64,000 bases of DNA from Prorocentrum cordatum (GCA_963575745.1 CAUYUJ010004768.1:1-64000); one strand, 5' to 3'; shown: positions 51,606 to 61,762, counted from the stretch's first letter. The notes: generated by a model not told the origin, from the letters alone. A program made the numbers and translations.

Positions 51606-51759
51606 GAAAGAGGAGGCGCGGGCCACCGTCTCTTCAAAACGAGGACCCAACACCACAGGATGGTTGGGAAAAATCGAAAAGAAGTCCCCAGAGTATTTCT
51701 TGGCTAAGTTAGAATACGATTTCCCCTGTAGAAGGACAGGCCCGACTTAAGTGTAGCCG

Positions 51760-51894
51760 GAGGCGGGAAGGCAACGAGAAGAGGCAAAAGGCCTGCCGGG
51801 GTGGGGGGAAGAGCGAGCGCGCAGGGAGCAAGGGAAGTGCCCACCTGGGACGGCGGGGGGGGGGCAGGGGAAGAAGGGAACCCAGACATGATCG
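51760..51894. other. Short GC/G-rich spacer between copies A and B
   Basis: Purine-rich, with a G-run at 51857-51866. Nothing else is seen. Confidence 0.5.
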
Positions 51895-53806
51895 CGTAGT
51901 AAAATTAGCCCGACGAAGGACCCAACCATATGCAGGTGTGAGTGCCGCAATTGTGATCCCCTTTTTCGGTGGTGATCCCTACGGGGCAACGAACCGTGCT
52001 AGTGGTGTGCCGAAATGAATGACGCGGTACACAACGCGAACGAAAACGATTGATCTGAGTACGTAGGGAGACTGAGCGCGGGCGAATCTGAGCGCGAGTG
52101 CGTCTGACTGTGAACGAATCTGCGTGCGAGCGAGTCTACGTGCATGAATGCGAATATGACAAAGCGTAATGCAATTGTGTATGAATGTCAATAGTTTGAC
52201 AACGACTGCCTCTGAGTACTCGTGACGCTGGGCGTGGCCACCGCAAGGAGCTTCCCCGGGACTCCCCGACGGCATCGCCCGCGCGCCGCGACGCCACCGC
52301 GAGGATCGTGCCCGCTTCCCCCCCTTCTTTTACTCCTTCTTTGCCCGCGCACTCAATAATCCAAAGCTGCGGGCGCAGCGCAGCGCGGAGTCCTAGCGAC
52401 GCGCGCAGGTCGCCTCGGAGGGGTCCCAGCGACGCGCGCGGGTCGAAAGCTGCGCGCAGCAAAGAGGGCTAGCTGGCTGGCTGAAAGCGGGCAAGGCTCT
52501 TGCCGCTGGGCAGAGCGACGACGGGCGAGGGAGGCGCGGAACTCCGACGGCCTCCGACGGAGGTGTACTGGGTGTGGGAGACGCGTGCGGACTGCGCCAC
52601 GGGGACCTTCGGTGGAGCTCCCTATGGGGCCACGAAACGCGTGAAGGGTTTACCGAAATGGGAGTGCGGGACGAATGCGGGCACACCCGCTGAAACCTTC
52701 GGTGGGGCTCCGTATGGGGCCACGAAACGTGTGAATGGGTGTACCGAAATGGGTGTGCGGGACGCATGCGGGCACACCCACTGGGACCTTCGGTGGAGCT
52801 CCCTATGGGGCCACGAAGCGTGTGAGGGGTGGGCCGAAATGGGTGTGCGGGACGCATGCGGGCACACCCACTGGGACCTTCGGTGGAGCTCCCTATGGGG
52901 CCACGAAACGTGTGAGAAGTGTGCGGGACGCATGCGGGCACACCCACTGGGACCTTCGGTGAGCTCCCCTATGGGGCCACGAAACGCGTGAAGGGTGTGC
53001 CAAAATGGGTGTGCGGGACGCATGCGGGCACACCCATGGGACCTTCGGTGGAGCTCCGTATGGGGCCACGAAGCGTGTGATGGGGTGTGCCGAAATGTGT
53101 GCTGGACGCATGCGCGCACACCCACTGGGACCTTCGGTGGGGCCGCCTTTTATGGGGCCACGAAACGTGTGAGGGGTGGGCCGAAATGGGTGTGCGGGAC
53201 GCATGCGTGCACACCCTATGGGCCACGAAACGTGTGAGGGGTGGGCCGAGATGGGTGCGCGGGACGCATGCGGGCACACCCGCTGAGACCTTCGGTGGAG
53301 CTCCCTATGGGGCCACGAAGCGTGTGAGGGGTGTGCCGAAATGGGTGTGCGGGACGCATGCCTATTGGGCCACGAAGCGTGTGAAGGGTGTGCCGAAATG
53401 GGTGGGTGTGCGGGACGCATGCGGGCACACCCACTGGGACCTTCGGTGGGGCTCCCTATGGGGCCACGAAGCGTGTGAGGGGTGGGCCGAAATGGGTGTG
53501 CGGGACGCATGCGGGCACACCCACTGGGACCTTCGGTGGAGCCCCCTATGGGGCCACGAAGCGTGTGAGGGGTGTGCCGAAATGGGCGTGCGGGACGCAT
53601 GCGGGCACACCCACTGGGACCTTCGGCGGAGCTCCCCATGGGGCCACGAAGCGTGTGAGGGGTGTGCCTACATGGGTGTGCGGAGGAGGAGCGGGAGGAG
53701 GAGGAGGAGAAGAGGAGGAGAGGAGAGGAGGAGGAGAGGAGGAGGAGAGGAGGAGGAGAGGAGGAGGAGAGGAGACGCGGGCCACCGTCTCTTCAAAGCG
53801 AGGACC
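51895..53806 (+). mobile_element. Array-bearing element, copy B (ends missing)
   Basis: It starts in the AATTAGCCCGACGAAGGACC block, followed by the same ~160-bp segment, GC-rich block and 89-bp array as copy A. It then has a GGA tract (53685-53772) and CACCGTCTCTTCAAAGCGAG. Bases 51905-52250 are close to 48810-49160 (about 93-95% by eye), so copy B looks like a segmental duplicate of copy A. No terminal inverted repeats. Confidence 0.65.
52600..53685 (+). repeat. 89-bp tandem array in copy B
   Basis: About 12 units of the GGGTGTGCGGGACGCATGCG subfamily. Several internal deletions remove the CTTCGGTGGAGCTCC half (near 52915, 53215, 53360). Confidence 0.95.
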
Positions 53807-55790
53807 CAATTATCCTGGCGAAGGACCCAACCATATGCAATTGTGAGTACCGCAATTGTGAATATCGTCTTCGGTGGCGCTCCCTATGGGGCCACGAACC
53901 GTATGAAGGTGTGCCGAATTGTGTGGCGTAGCCTCTGCAGGGGGCTTCCTTGGGAACCCCGAGGCGGCGCCCGCGCGCCGCGACGCCCATGTCGGCACGC
54001 CCCACACGAGGATCGCGCCCGCTTCCTCCACTCCTTTTTCCTTTTCCTTTGCCCGCGCACTCCAAAGTCCAAGGCTGCGGCCGCAGCGCAAGGCGGAGCC
54101 CTCGCGACGCGCGCAGGTCGCCCCGAAGGGGCCACAGTGACGCGCACGGTTCGTGCGCTGCGCGGAACACAGATTGTTTGTGAGTTAACTGGTAGCGCGC
54201 ATGGCTCTGGCCGCCGGGCGGAGCGACGACGGGCGAGCGAGGCGCTGGACAGAGCGCAGCGCGGAGTTCGCGCGACGCGCGCTGATCGCCCCGAGAGGGT
54301 CCCAGCGACGCGCGCAGGGCGTCCGCGGCGCGAGGCCGAACACTTGGACAACCGGGAGAAGGCGCGGCTGTGGCGGGCGCCTCCTCAGGTCAGGCCTAGC
54401 GGATGAACTCGGGGCCACGAAACGTGCGAGAGGTGTGCCGACATGGGTGTGCGGCACGCATGCGGGCACACCCGCTGGGACCTTCCGTGGAGCTCCGTAT
54501 GGGGCCACGTAACATGTGAGGGGTGTGCCGAAATGGGTGTGCGGGACGCAGGCGGGCACACCCACTGGGACCTTCGGTGGAGCTCCCTATGGGGCCACGA
54601 AACGTGTGAGGAGTTGCCGAAATGTGTGTGCGGGACGCATGCGGGCACACCCACTGGGACCTTCGGTGGAGCTCCGTTTGGGGCCACGGAACTTGTGAGG
54701 GGTGTCCCAGAATGGGTGTGCGGGACGCATGCGGGCACACCTACTGGGGCCCTCGGAGGGGCTCCCTATGGGGCCACGAAACGTGTGAGGGGTGTGCCGA
54801 AATGAGTGTGCGGGACGCATGCGGGCACACCCCCTGGGACCTTCGGTGGAGCTCCATATGGGCCTATGAGGCCAAGAAGCGTGTGAGGGGTGGGCCGAAA
54901 TGGGTGTGCGGGACGCATGCGGGCACACCCACTGGGACCTTCGGTGGAGCTCCCTATGAGGCCACGAAACGTGTGAGGGGTGGGCCGAAATGGGCGTGCG
55001 AGACGCATGCGGGCACACCCACTGAGACCTTCGGTGGAGCTCCCTATGGGGCCACGAAGCGTGCGAGGGGTGTGCCGAAATGGGTGTGCGGGACGCATGC
55101 GGGCACATCCACTGGGGCCTTCGGTGGAGCTCCCTATGGGGCCACGAAACGTGTGAAGGGTGTGCCGAAATGGGTGTACGGGACGCATGCGGGCACACCC
55201 ACTGGGACCTTCGGTGGAGCTCCCTATGGGGCCACGAAACGTGTGAGGGGTGGGCCGAAATGGTGTGCGGGACGCATGCGGGCACACCCACTGGGACCTT
55301 CGGTGGAGCCCCCTATGGGGCCACGAAACGTGTGAGGGGTGTGCCGAAATGGGTGTGCGGGACGCATGCGGGCACACCCACTGGGACCTTCGGTGGAGCT
55401 TCCTATGGGGCCACGAAACGTGTGAATGGTGTGCCGAGATTGGGTGTGCGCAACGCATGCGGGCACACCCGCTGGGACCTTCGGTGGAGCTCCCTATGGG
55501 GCCACGAAACGTGTGAGGAGTGTGCCGAAATGTGTGTGCGGGACGCATGCGGGCACACCCACTGGGACCTTCGGTGGAGCCCCCTATGGGGCCACGAAAC
55601 GTGTGAGGGTTGTGCCGAAATGGGTGATGACGATGATGATGGTGGGAGGAGGAGGAGGAGGAGGAGGAGGAGGAGAGGAGGAGGAGAGGAGGAGGAGAGG
55701 AGACGCGGGCCACCGTCTCTTCAAAACGAGGACCCAACACCACAGGATGGTTGGGAACAACACAGGTTGGTTGGGAAAAATCAGGAAGGG
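53807..55790 (+). mobile_element. Array-bearing element, copy C, fused to copy B
   Basis: The right block of copy B (AAAGCGAGGACCCAATT) runs directly into the left block of copy C (GGCGAAGGACCCAACCATAT) at 53800-53835, sharing GGACCCAA at the junction. Then a partial unit, the GC-rich block (53930-54405), the array (54410-55625), a GGA tract (55645-55700) and CACCGTCTCTTCAAAACGAG then CCACAGGATGGTTGGG follow. No TIRs. Confidence 0.65.
54410..55625 (+). repeat. 89-bp tandem array in copy C
   Basis: About 13 units of the GGGTGTGCGGGACGCATGCG subfamily, quite uniform. Open in all phases because the unit lacks stops. Confidence 0.95.
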
Positions 55791-55945
55791 AAATGTTTGG
55801 CCAATTTCGGCCTCGGGGGGCCCTCGCCGGGCCTCAGGACCGTCAACAAAACGACCCAGGATGAAAAACCAGCCCTGGGGAAAGGGTCTGGACTTCCGGG
55901 GACGCCGTCCTGAATAAAAATCAAGACGCCGCATGTCTGGGAGGG
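55790..55945 (+). repeat. Dispersed repeat R4, copy 2
   Basis: Matches 33985-34135, in the same orientation, directly after the right block of copy C. Confidence 0.7.
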
Positions 55946-55959
55946 CTGTGAGAGCAGCA

Positions 55960-56620
55960 GGAGGTCGTCGTCGTCGTCGGACCGGGGTAGCAGCGCGAGG
56001 CTGAACTCCCGTCTGCCCTGCCAGCTCGAGGCAGCTTCGAACACATAAGAGGGAACACACATCGAGAGAAGGCTGCCCCGCCTACCTCTCCTCGAAGCGG
56101 CCCCTGATGACCAAAGGCAGGAGGGAGGCAGAGGCGCGCGCGCAAGTCATCTAATCCCGCAGGCTCCCCATGGAGTATCAGCGCAAGACTGAACTTCCAT
56201 CTACTCTGCCAGCTCGAGGCAGCTTTGAACATATAAGAAGAAACAAACATCGAGAGGAGGCTGCCCTGGACGGGTTCCCCCGGGGCCGTAGGCAACCCGA
56301 GGAGGGGAGGGCGAGGAGGAGAAGGGGGAGGAGAAGGAGGAGGGGGAGGAGAGGAGGAGGAGGAGGAGGAGGAGGAGGAGGAGGAGGAGGAGTAGGAGTT
56401 AGAGGAGGAGGAGGAGGAGGAGGAGGAGGAGGAGGAGGAGGAGGAGGAGGAGGAGGAGGAGAGAGGAGGAGGAGAGAGGAGGAGGACGGGTCGCCTAAGC
56501 CCTTCGGAGAAACCCTCCAGGCTGCCCCGCCTACCTCTACTCGAAGAGGCCCCTGATGACCAAAGGCAGGACGGAGGCAGAGGCGCGCGCGAGGCAGGAG
56601 GGAGGCTCCTCCTTCTGGAG
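55960..56620 (+). repeat. Three partial copies of an ~190-bp repeat around a (GGA)n tract
   Basis: CTGAACT(C/T)CC(G/A)TCT and CCAGCTCGAGGCAGCTT recur at 56000 and 56190. GCTGCCCCGCCTACCTCT then CGAAG-GGCCCCTGATGACC recurs at 56075 and 56520. (GGA)n fills 56300-56490. Confidence 0.8.
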
Positions 56621-56740
56621 GGAGGGTGGAGGGCGTCTTAGAACGAGGCTGCTTCTTGGAAGGCGCGGGCCTTACATCAATAGATGAGGCCCGCGCCTTC
56701 CAAGAAGCAGGGGTGCTTCTAAGAAGCCCTCCGCCCTCCC
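56621..56740. mobile_element. Fold-back element F3, copy 2 (best hairpin)
   Basis: The arms of about 57 bp are nearly perfect: CTTGGAAGGCGCGGGCC and GGCCCGCGCCTTCCAAG face each other across TTACATCAATAGATGA. Outer parts GGAGGG-GGAGGGC and GCCCTCCGCCCTCC also pair. Confidence 0.8.
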
Positions 56741-56859
56741 CCCACCCCCCTCTGCGCGTGGCTGAAACTGTTGCTCGTGGCGCCAGAAGTCTGGGTGCAC
56801 GGAGATCCGCGGAGGCCTCCCGAGGATGAACTGAGAGACCGCGAGACCGCACACTGCGT

Positions 56860-56920
56860 ATGCCTCCTCCTCCTCCTCCTCCTCCTCCTCCTCCTCCTCC
56901 TCCTCCTCCTCCTCCTGGGG
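56860..56920 (+). repeat. (TCC)n tract
   Basis: A pure (TCC)n of about 50 bp. Confidence 0.95.
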
Positions 56921-57114
56921 GCAAGCAGGCAACGACGGCAAAAAAAATCGTCGAACGCTGCCGCTTCCCCCAGAGCTGGCCAACCGCCAACCATGAGGGA
57001 GAGCATACTCTCCAAGAGTACAAAAGACAAGTGGCGGGTGCCACTGGCCGTGGACGATGGCTGGCCCCATCCGCCAAGCGGAAGGCAGAAGGGCACCTAC
57101 CCCTGCACATAGGC

Positions 57115-57249
57115 TTAAGTCGAGCCTGTCCCTCTACAGGAGGAATATTCAGAGATAGAAAAAAAGTCTGGGGACATGTTTTAACATGTTTGACGATTGT
57201 TGATTTATTTGTTGTCCAAACCGCCTGTAGAAGGACATGCACGACCTAA
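57115..57249 (+). mobile_element. Short TIR element (135 bp) with perfect 8-bp target duplication
   Basis: Left TTAAGTCGAGCCTGTCCCTC then TACAGG; right CCTGTAGAAGGACATGCAC then GACCTAA. It is flanked on both sides by ACATAGGC (57107-57114, 57250-57257). This copy best defines the element ends and the 8-bp duplication length. The interior is AT-rich. Confidence 0.9.
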
Positions 57250-57257
57250 ACATAGGC

Positions 57258-58290
57258 CCCCGAAGTGACCCCCATCCCCGCGAGTGGTACCCTCCCATGC
57301 GATCAGGAGTAGGGTACCCAGGGCGCCGAGGTGGGGGCCACTGGGGGGATCTCCGCCGTGTTTAGAGGAGGCTTCTGCCTTCCGCCGCGGCGGTACGGTG
57401 GCCGCGGTTCTCCTCGCCCTTTTCCTCCCTCTCCCGGTCCTCGCTCGATCAAGCCCCCATCATCTCCGGACGTGCCCAGGGAGCTGTCGCTGTGCACGGT
57501 CCGTGGCGATCCTGGTCAGGTCGCCGGCGCTGGCGTCGGTGGAGCGGTGGCTGGCCAGCGGTCCGCCCGCCGTGCGCCGAGTGCAGAGGGTGAGAGCGGC
57601 CCGCGCTCGGTTGGAGCTGCTGGCGGTTGTGCTCTCGCCCTGGCTTTGGCGGTCCACCCCCGAGAACCTCCGCCCGGTCCCAAACCAGCGCAAGCACATC
57701 CGACAGGACACTGTTGTGGATCCACTGCTTCGCGGCGCCGTCGCGGGGGTCGTGGGGGCCGCCGGGTGAAGCGGGGGGGGCGCGGGAGCCGTCTCAGGTT
57801 GGGGCCGTCAGGGAAGGTCGTGAAGAAGGGGGGCGATGGTCATCTCCGCTGGAGCGGCCGCCGGCTCTGTCGCTCTGTCGCCAGGCGGAGTCGTCGGAGG
57901 TATCGTCCTCGTCCTTCTCAGGACGGGGATCCCTGAGACCCGGCGGCTCTGGAGGGCATCGGGCGCCGCAGCCGCTCCGAAGCGCTTCGAGTTGCTGTGA
58001 CAGCGCTCTGGGTCCTGGATCGAGCGGGTAGTCATGGGGGGTGACCCATCTGGAGGGTGAAGAGAAAGGCCCTAAAGGGGCGTTCTGACCAGGACTTCGG
58101 GCCGAATCCAGGCCCAAGAGAGGGAAAACGAGACCCTGACGAGTACCCTGTCTTCCCCTGAACGACGAGAACTTCGGGCCGAATCCAGGCCTGACGAGTA
58201 CCCTGTCCTCCCCTGACTGACAGCGCTCCAGGCCCTGCGCAACGACTGCTGCCCAGGCCTGAGCGCCGCCCGACGTTGGCGGCGCGCAAG
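57258..58290. other. GC-rich spacer, no supported gene
   Basis: Long frames on both strands (plus 57284-57769 and 57331-57936, minus 57794-58426) have no motif. At 58095-58215 the phrase ACTTCGGGCCGAATCCAGGC occurs twice and GACGAGTACCCTGTC twice. Confidence 0.4.
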
Positions 58291-58425
58291 TGGGGGGTAG
58301 GGGGATGAGGGAAGACTTCTGAAAAGGAGGCTGCTTTTCAGAAGGCGCCAGCCCTACATCTACAGACAAGGCCCGCGCTTTTTGAGCAGCAGGGGTGCGT
58401 TTGAGAAGCCTTCCCACCTGCCCCA
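58291..58425. mobile_element. Fold-back element F3, copy 3
   Basis: The left arm GAGGGAAGACTTCT...GAGGCTGCTTTTCAGAAGGC and the right arm GCCCGCGCTTTTTGAGCAGC...GAGAAGCCTTCCC are inverted. The loop CCTACATCTACAGACA resembles that of copy 1. Confidence 0.65.
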
Positions 58426-58756
58426 TTAATCCCCTCTACCCTTTCCCCCCCGAGCCCAGAACCTCGAACCCCGAGCCTCCTTCTTGCTGGCCAGAACCAG
58501 TTGGGAGGCAACTACTGGGTGGTCTTCGTCGAAAGGACTGCGGAGGATGAAGCCCCACTTGGAGGGCTGCTACGCCGGATCAGGCCACGGATTAAGCGGG
58601 ATCAACCCAGATGAAGCAGGATTAGAAGCTGGAACAAGAAGGATCAAGCAGGGCATTAAGCAAGAATTCGGACCAGGGCAAAATCAGAATCTGATGAGCT
58701 CCCAGAACTTGCGTCCGAAAACCCATCCTGGGCCCCTCAGACGCCCAGCCAGCCCC

Positions 58757-58815
58757 AGCCCATAGGCCCAAGCCCATAGGCCCACACCCGCCCATAGGCC
58801 CATAGGCCCATAGGC
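58757..58815 (+). repeat. (CCCATAGG)n short array
   Basis: Eight-base CCCATAGG units separated by CC/AAG. The array resumes after the TIR element at 58985-59030 in degenerate form, so the element inserted into it. Confidence 0.75.
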
Positions 58816-58980
58816 TTAGGTCGGGCATGTCCCCCTACAGGCGGATTTTGGACGAAAAACCGAAAATTCCCCAAAAATATTCAAACATGCTCAGAAATAG
58901 CTTTCAAAACATCGTCCCCGGACTATGCTGTGACTATTGCCGAATATATTCCTCCTGTAGAGGGACACGCCCGACTGAAT
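58816..58980 (+). mobile_element. TIR element (165 bp) inserted in the CCCATAGG array
   Basis: Left TTAGGTCGGGCATGTCCCCC then TACAGG; right CCTGTAGAGGGACACGCCC then GACTGAA. The flanks CCATAGGC and CCACGGGC agree at 6 of 8. Family blocks GATTTTGGACGAAAAACCG and AACATCGTCCCCGGACTA are clear. Confidence 0.8.
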
Positions 58981-59159
58981 CCACGGGCCCATAGGCCCAG
59001 GCCCACACGCCTGCTGCCCAGAGGCCCAAGCCCCGCCCCACTGCACCCTCGCGCTGGGCGCCCCCCTGCCCACGCGTGGCGGCGGGCCGTGCAGCGTCTG
59101 CACGGCGTCGCGGGCCGCCTCGGGGGTCCGGAAGCGGGCCAGCGCCTCGGGGGGGCAGC

Positions 59160-59318
59160 CAGGAGGAGGAGTAGGGGGAGGAGGAGGAGGAGGAGGAGGA
59201 GGAGGAGGAGGAGGAACAAGAGGAGGAGGGGGAGGAGGAGGAGGAGGAGGAGGAGGAGGAGGAGGAGGAGGAGGAGGAGGAGGAGGAGGAGGAGGAGGAG
59301 GAGGAGGAGGAGGAGGAT
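59160..59318 (+). repeat. (GGA)n polypurine tract
   Basis: Almost pure (GGA)n of about 150 bp. It produces poly-Arg/Gly/Glu and poly-Leu/Ser frames. Confidence 0.95.
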
Positions 59319-59382
59319 GCGCGGCGTCGGGAGGCCCAGGGAGCCGCCACGAATGGAGAACGACAAAACGGCACCAGCATAG

Positions 59383-59490
59383 ATTTCTGGACTTCCGCGC
59401 GGAGATCGTTTGGATCTGCGCTGGGCCGGAGGCGCCTCCAGCGCGGAAGGGGGTTCAACACCGACCCAAGAAATCCGCGCAAAACTCCAT
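59383..59490. mobile_element. Fold-back F1-related hairpin
   Basis: The left arm GGACTTCCGCGCGGAGATCG then TTTGGATCTGCGCTGGG faces the right arm CCCAAGAAATCCGCGCAAAA then CTCC. The centre is CCGGAGGCGCCTCC. Diverged from 30998-31168. Confidence 0.6.
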
Positions 59491-59765
59491 GTTTGTTGAT
59501 GCTTATGCCGATTGTTTGCTTTCGAACGGGGCAGACGCGGGTCCTGCGGGAGACGGTTTCTCAAGACTTCTTCGCTGCGCTCCGGCCCCCAGGGCCCCGC
59601 CCCCCCCCCCTGGGGCCCCAGGTCGGGCAGCGCACGACGCGGGATGAGGAGCTCGTCAGCCCCGCGCCCCAGGACCCGCTCCCCTCAGGGCCGTTTCCTT
59701 CATGCGAAGGGAGCTGACACAGAGGAGCAACATGTCATCATGTGTAGTAACATATCTGGGGAAGT

Positions 59766-60580
59766 TGGACGCCTGGAAACTTGCACCATCACCAGCACAA
59801 GGGGTGGCCTCCACAAGGGGAAGGTGATCCTAGATTTTGGCGTTGGTGGTACTACTTCGGTCACCTTGGAGGCCAGAATACTACCACCATCACCGAGATC
59901 GGGATCGTCTTCCCGCCGATCTTGGTGTTGGTGCCAACCTCTAGGCCTACGACGAAGGTGATGTCGGCGGTGGCGATCGATGTTGATGTTAGATTTAGGT
60001 CGGGCCTGTCCCCCTACAGGGGCGTTTTGGGCGAAAAACTAAACATACCCAGAACAAAAACACCAAATAATGCTCAAGAATTGTGAAACAAAAATCGTCC
60101 CCCGACTACGTGTTGACTATTTTTGAAAGATTCCCCCTGTAGAGGGACAGGCCCGACTTCACTCTAGGCCTGCGAGGGAGGTAACGTCGGCGGTGGCGAT
60201 CGACGTCGACAGATGCCCCTGCCCGCCGCAGTGCCGCAAAAGGCACGCCGCGGTCAGAGGCAGCGCAGGCGCACGGGGCCCGCGCGGCCTCGGGGCAAGA
60301 GGCGGCGGCGGGCGGACAGCGCTGTGGGTCCGCTCCGCTCCCCTCGGGCCGCTCCCTCAAAGCCAGGTGCTGGAGGCCTGGAGATGGGCACCACCACCAG
60401 CACAGGGCGTGGCCTCCACAGGGGGAAGAGGATCCCAGATTTCGGTGGTGGTCAGAGTTCGGTCACCTTGGGAGCCAGAATATTGCCACCATCACCGGGA
60501 TCGGGATCTTCTTCCCTCGGTCGGTAGAGGCGCACCGCCGATTTTGGTGTTGGTGTCAACCTCTAGGCCTGCGAGGGTTG
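59766..60580 (+). repeat. Dispersed repeat R5, two direct copies
   Basis: 59766-59960 and 60368-60580 align: CACCA-CACCAGCACA then GGGCGTGGCCTCCAC, GTTCGGTCACCTTGG then AGCCAGAATA, CCACCATCACCG-GATCGGGATC, and TTGGTGTTGGTG-CAACCTCTAGGCCT. Between them lie a TIR element and a 50-bp duplication around it (GTCGGCGGTGGCGATCGA at 59963 and 60187). Confidence 0.8.
59995..60161 (+). mobile_element. Short TIR element (167 bp)
   Basis: Left TTAGGTCGGGCCTGTCCCCC then TACAGG; right CCTGTAGAGGGACAGGCCC then GACTTCA. The 8-bp flanks do not match well. It lies between two copies of a ~50-bp segment, so rearrangement may have removed the duplication. Confidence 0.75.
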
Positions 60581-60599
60581 GGGGGAGCGAAGTCCGACC

Positions 60600-61505
60600 G
60601 TCGCAGCCTATAAGCATAGGCCCAAAGCAGCGCTTACAGTGCATGAAAAAGCGGGGGCGCGATAGGCTGGGTCGTGTTTCCATGAACCCAGCCGACTAAT
60701 ACCAGAGTGTGGTTGGCACAGACAAGCTGCATAATACAGCTTGGGCAAGAAAAGCCAGTGGGTCGTCATCCTCCTCGGGAACCTGCTCTGCGCCAGGGGC
60801 AACGAGGTTGAATTCTCGACCTTAGTTGCGAGACGGATCTCGCAGCTAGCATAAAGGTGCCCGACTAGGTCGGCACCGTGCTGGGGCGCCGGCGGCCGCG
60901 CCTTTTCGCCCTCTGTCCGCGAGTCGAAATCTGTACATAGCGGGTGATACGCATGACAAGGCTCTCACTGGTTGTACAGGCATGCCCGCGTATTTAGCCA
61001 GAGTCTGACTGCAATCAACCAGGGCGGACAGTCTCCCGCGAGTCCAGGCTGCTCGAATCCAGTGTAGATGTGTGCAGGCATCAAACGTGGCGCCTGGGTT
61101 CAGCAGTCCGGGCGACACAAACCAAGGCGAGCACGCGAGCCCCCCACAAGGAAGGGGCTCGAGGTCTCGTCTGATCTGCGCAAGAGCAAGTTTGCCCCCT
61201 CAAGAAGCTGGCTCCTCGGGTTGATCCCGCTCTCCCCCCGCTCAGCACGGCGTGCGTCGTGCAGAGAAGCGCTCGAGGCCACCCGTGCTTCGATGCGCGA
61301 AGCTCGCCCTGTCCGAGAGGGCCCCCCTCGCCGAGAGAACGCGTCGGGACGAGCAGGCTACCGGTCGTCGGTCGTGGCTTCAGGCATGGCAGCGTCGCCG
61401 AATGCTGTGCAGCGTCATGCACGCGCCAGGGCCATGAACTGCTGGCGTGAGCTAGCAGGGGCCATCACCCTCCTCGGAGTTTCAGCATTCAGAAGTCGTG
61501 TGCGT
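60600..61505. other. Spacer, no supported gene
   Basis: The plus frame 61068-61652 (194 codons) ends in poly-Ser from the next tract and has no motif. The minus frame 61081-61422 lies opposite. Nothing is recognised. Confidence 0.4.
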
Positions 61506-61507
61506 TC

Positions 61508-61648
61508 TCTTCCTCCTCACTCTCCTCGTCCTCTTGCTTGGTCCTCCTCCTCGTCCTCGTCCTCGTCCTTCTCCTCGTCCTCGTCTTCCTCCTCGTCCTC
61601 CGCCTCGTCGCTCTCCTCCTCCTCCTCATTCTCGTCCTCGTCCTGGGT
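61508..61648 (+). repeat. (TCCTCG)n tract
   Basis: Pyrimidine-rich (TCCTCG)/(TCC)n with occasional T-runs. Confidence 0.9.
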
Positions 61649-61762
61649 CTGAACAGGCTGATCCAACACTTGTGCCACTGTGTGTTTCCACACTGCCCTG
61701 GTCAAAGCAAGTCGCCTGGGCTTCGCTGCTGGACGGGCCAATTGAGCAAGCGACAGAGAATT

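Larger units (their letters stand above)
48722..51750 (+). mobile_element. Complete array-bearing TIR transposon, copy A (3.03 kb)
   Basis: Left end TTAAGGTCGGGCATGTCC then TCCTACAGG; right end CCTGTAGAAGGACAGGCCC then GACTTAA, its inverse with a 1-bp indel. Both sides carry the identical 8-bp direct repeat GTGTAGCC (48714-48721, 51751-51758), the expected target duplication. Internal order: family block GACTTTGGACGAAAAAC, ACCCAACCATATGCAGG block (48812), an ~160-bp segment, a GC-rich block (49115-49540), the 89-bp array (49541-51605), then CACCGTCTCTTCAAAACGAG and GGATGGTTGGG, and the right end. No transposase, so it must be mobilised in trans. 8-bp duplications suggest hAT or P-like superfamilies, but the TTAA ends are not typical of hAT. 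Confidence 0.8.

Noticed and set aside
58757-58815. Telomere-like repeat
   Set aside because: CCCATAGG is not the TTTAGGG-type telomere of dinoflagellates, and the array is only about 60 bp and internal.
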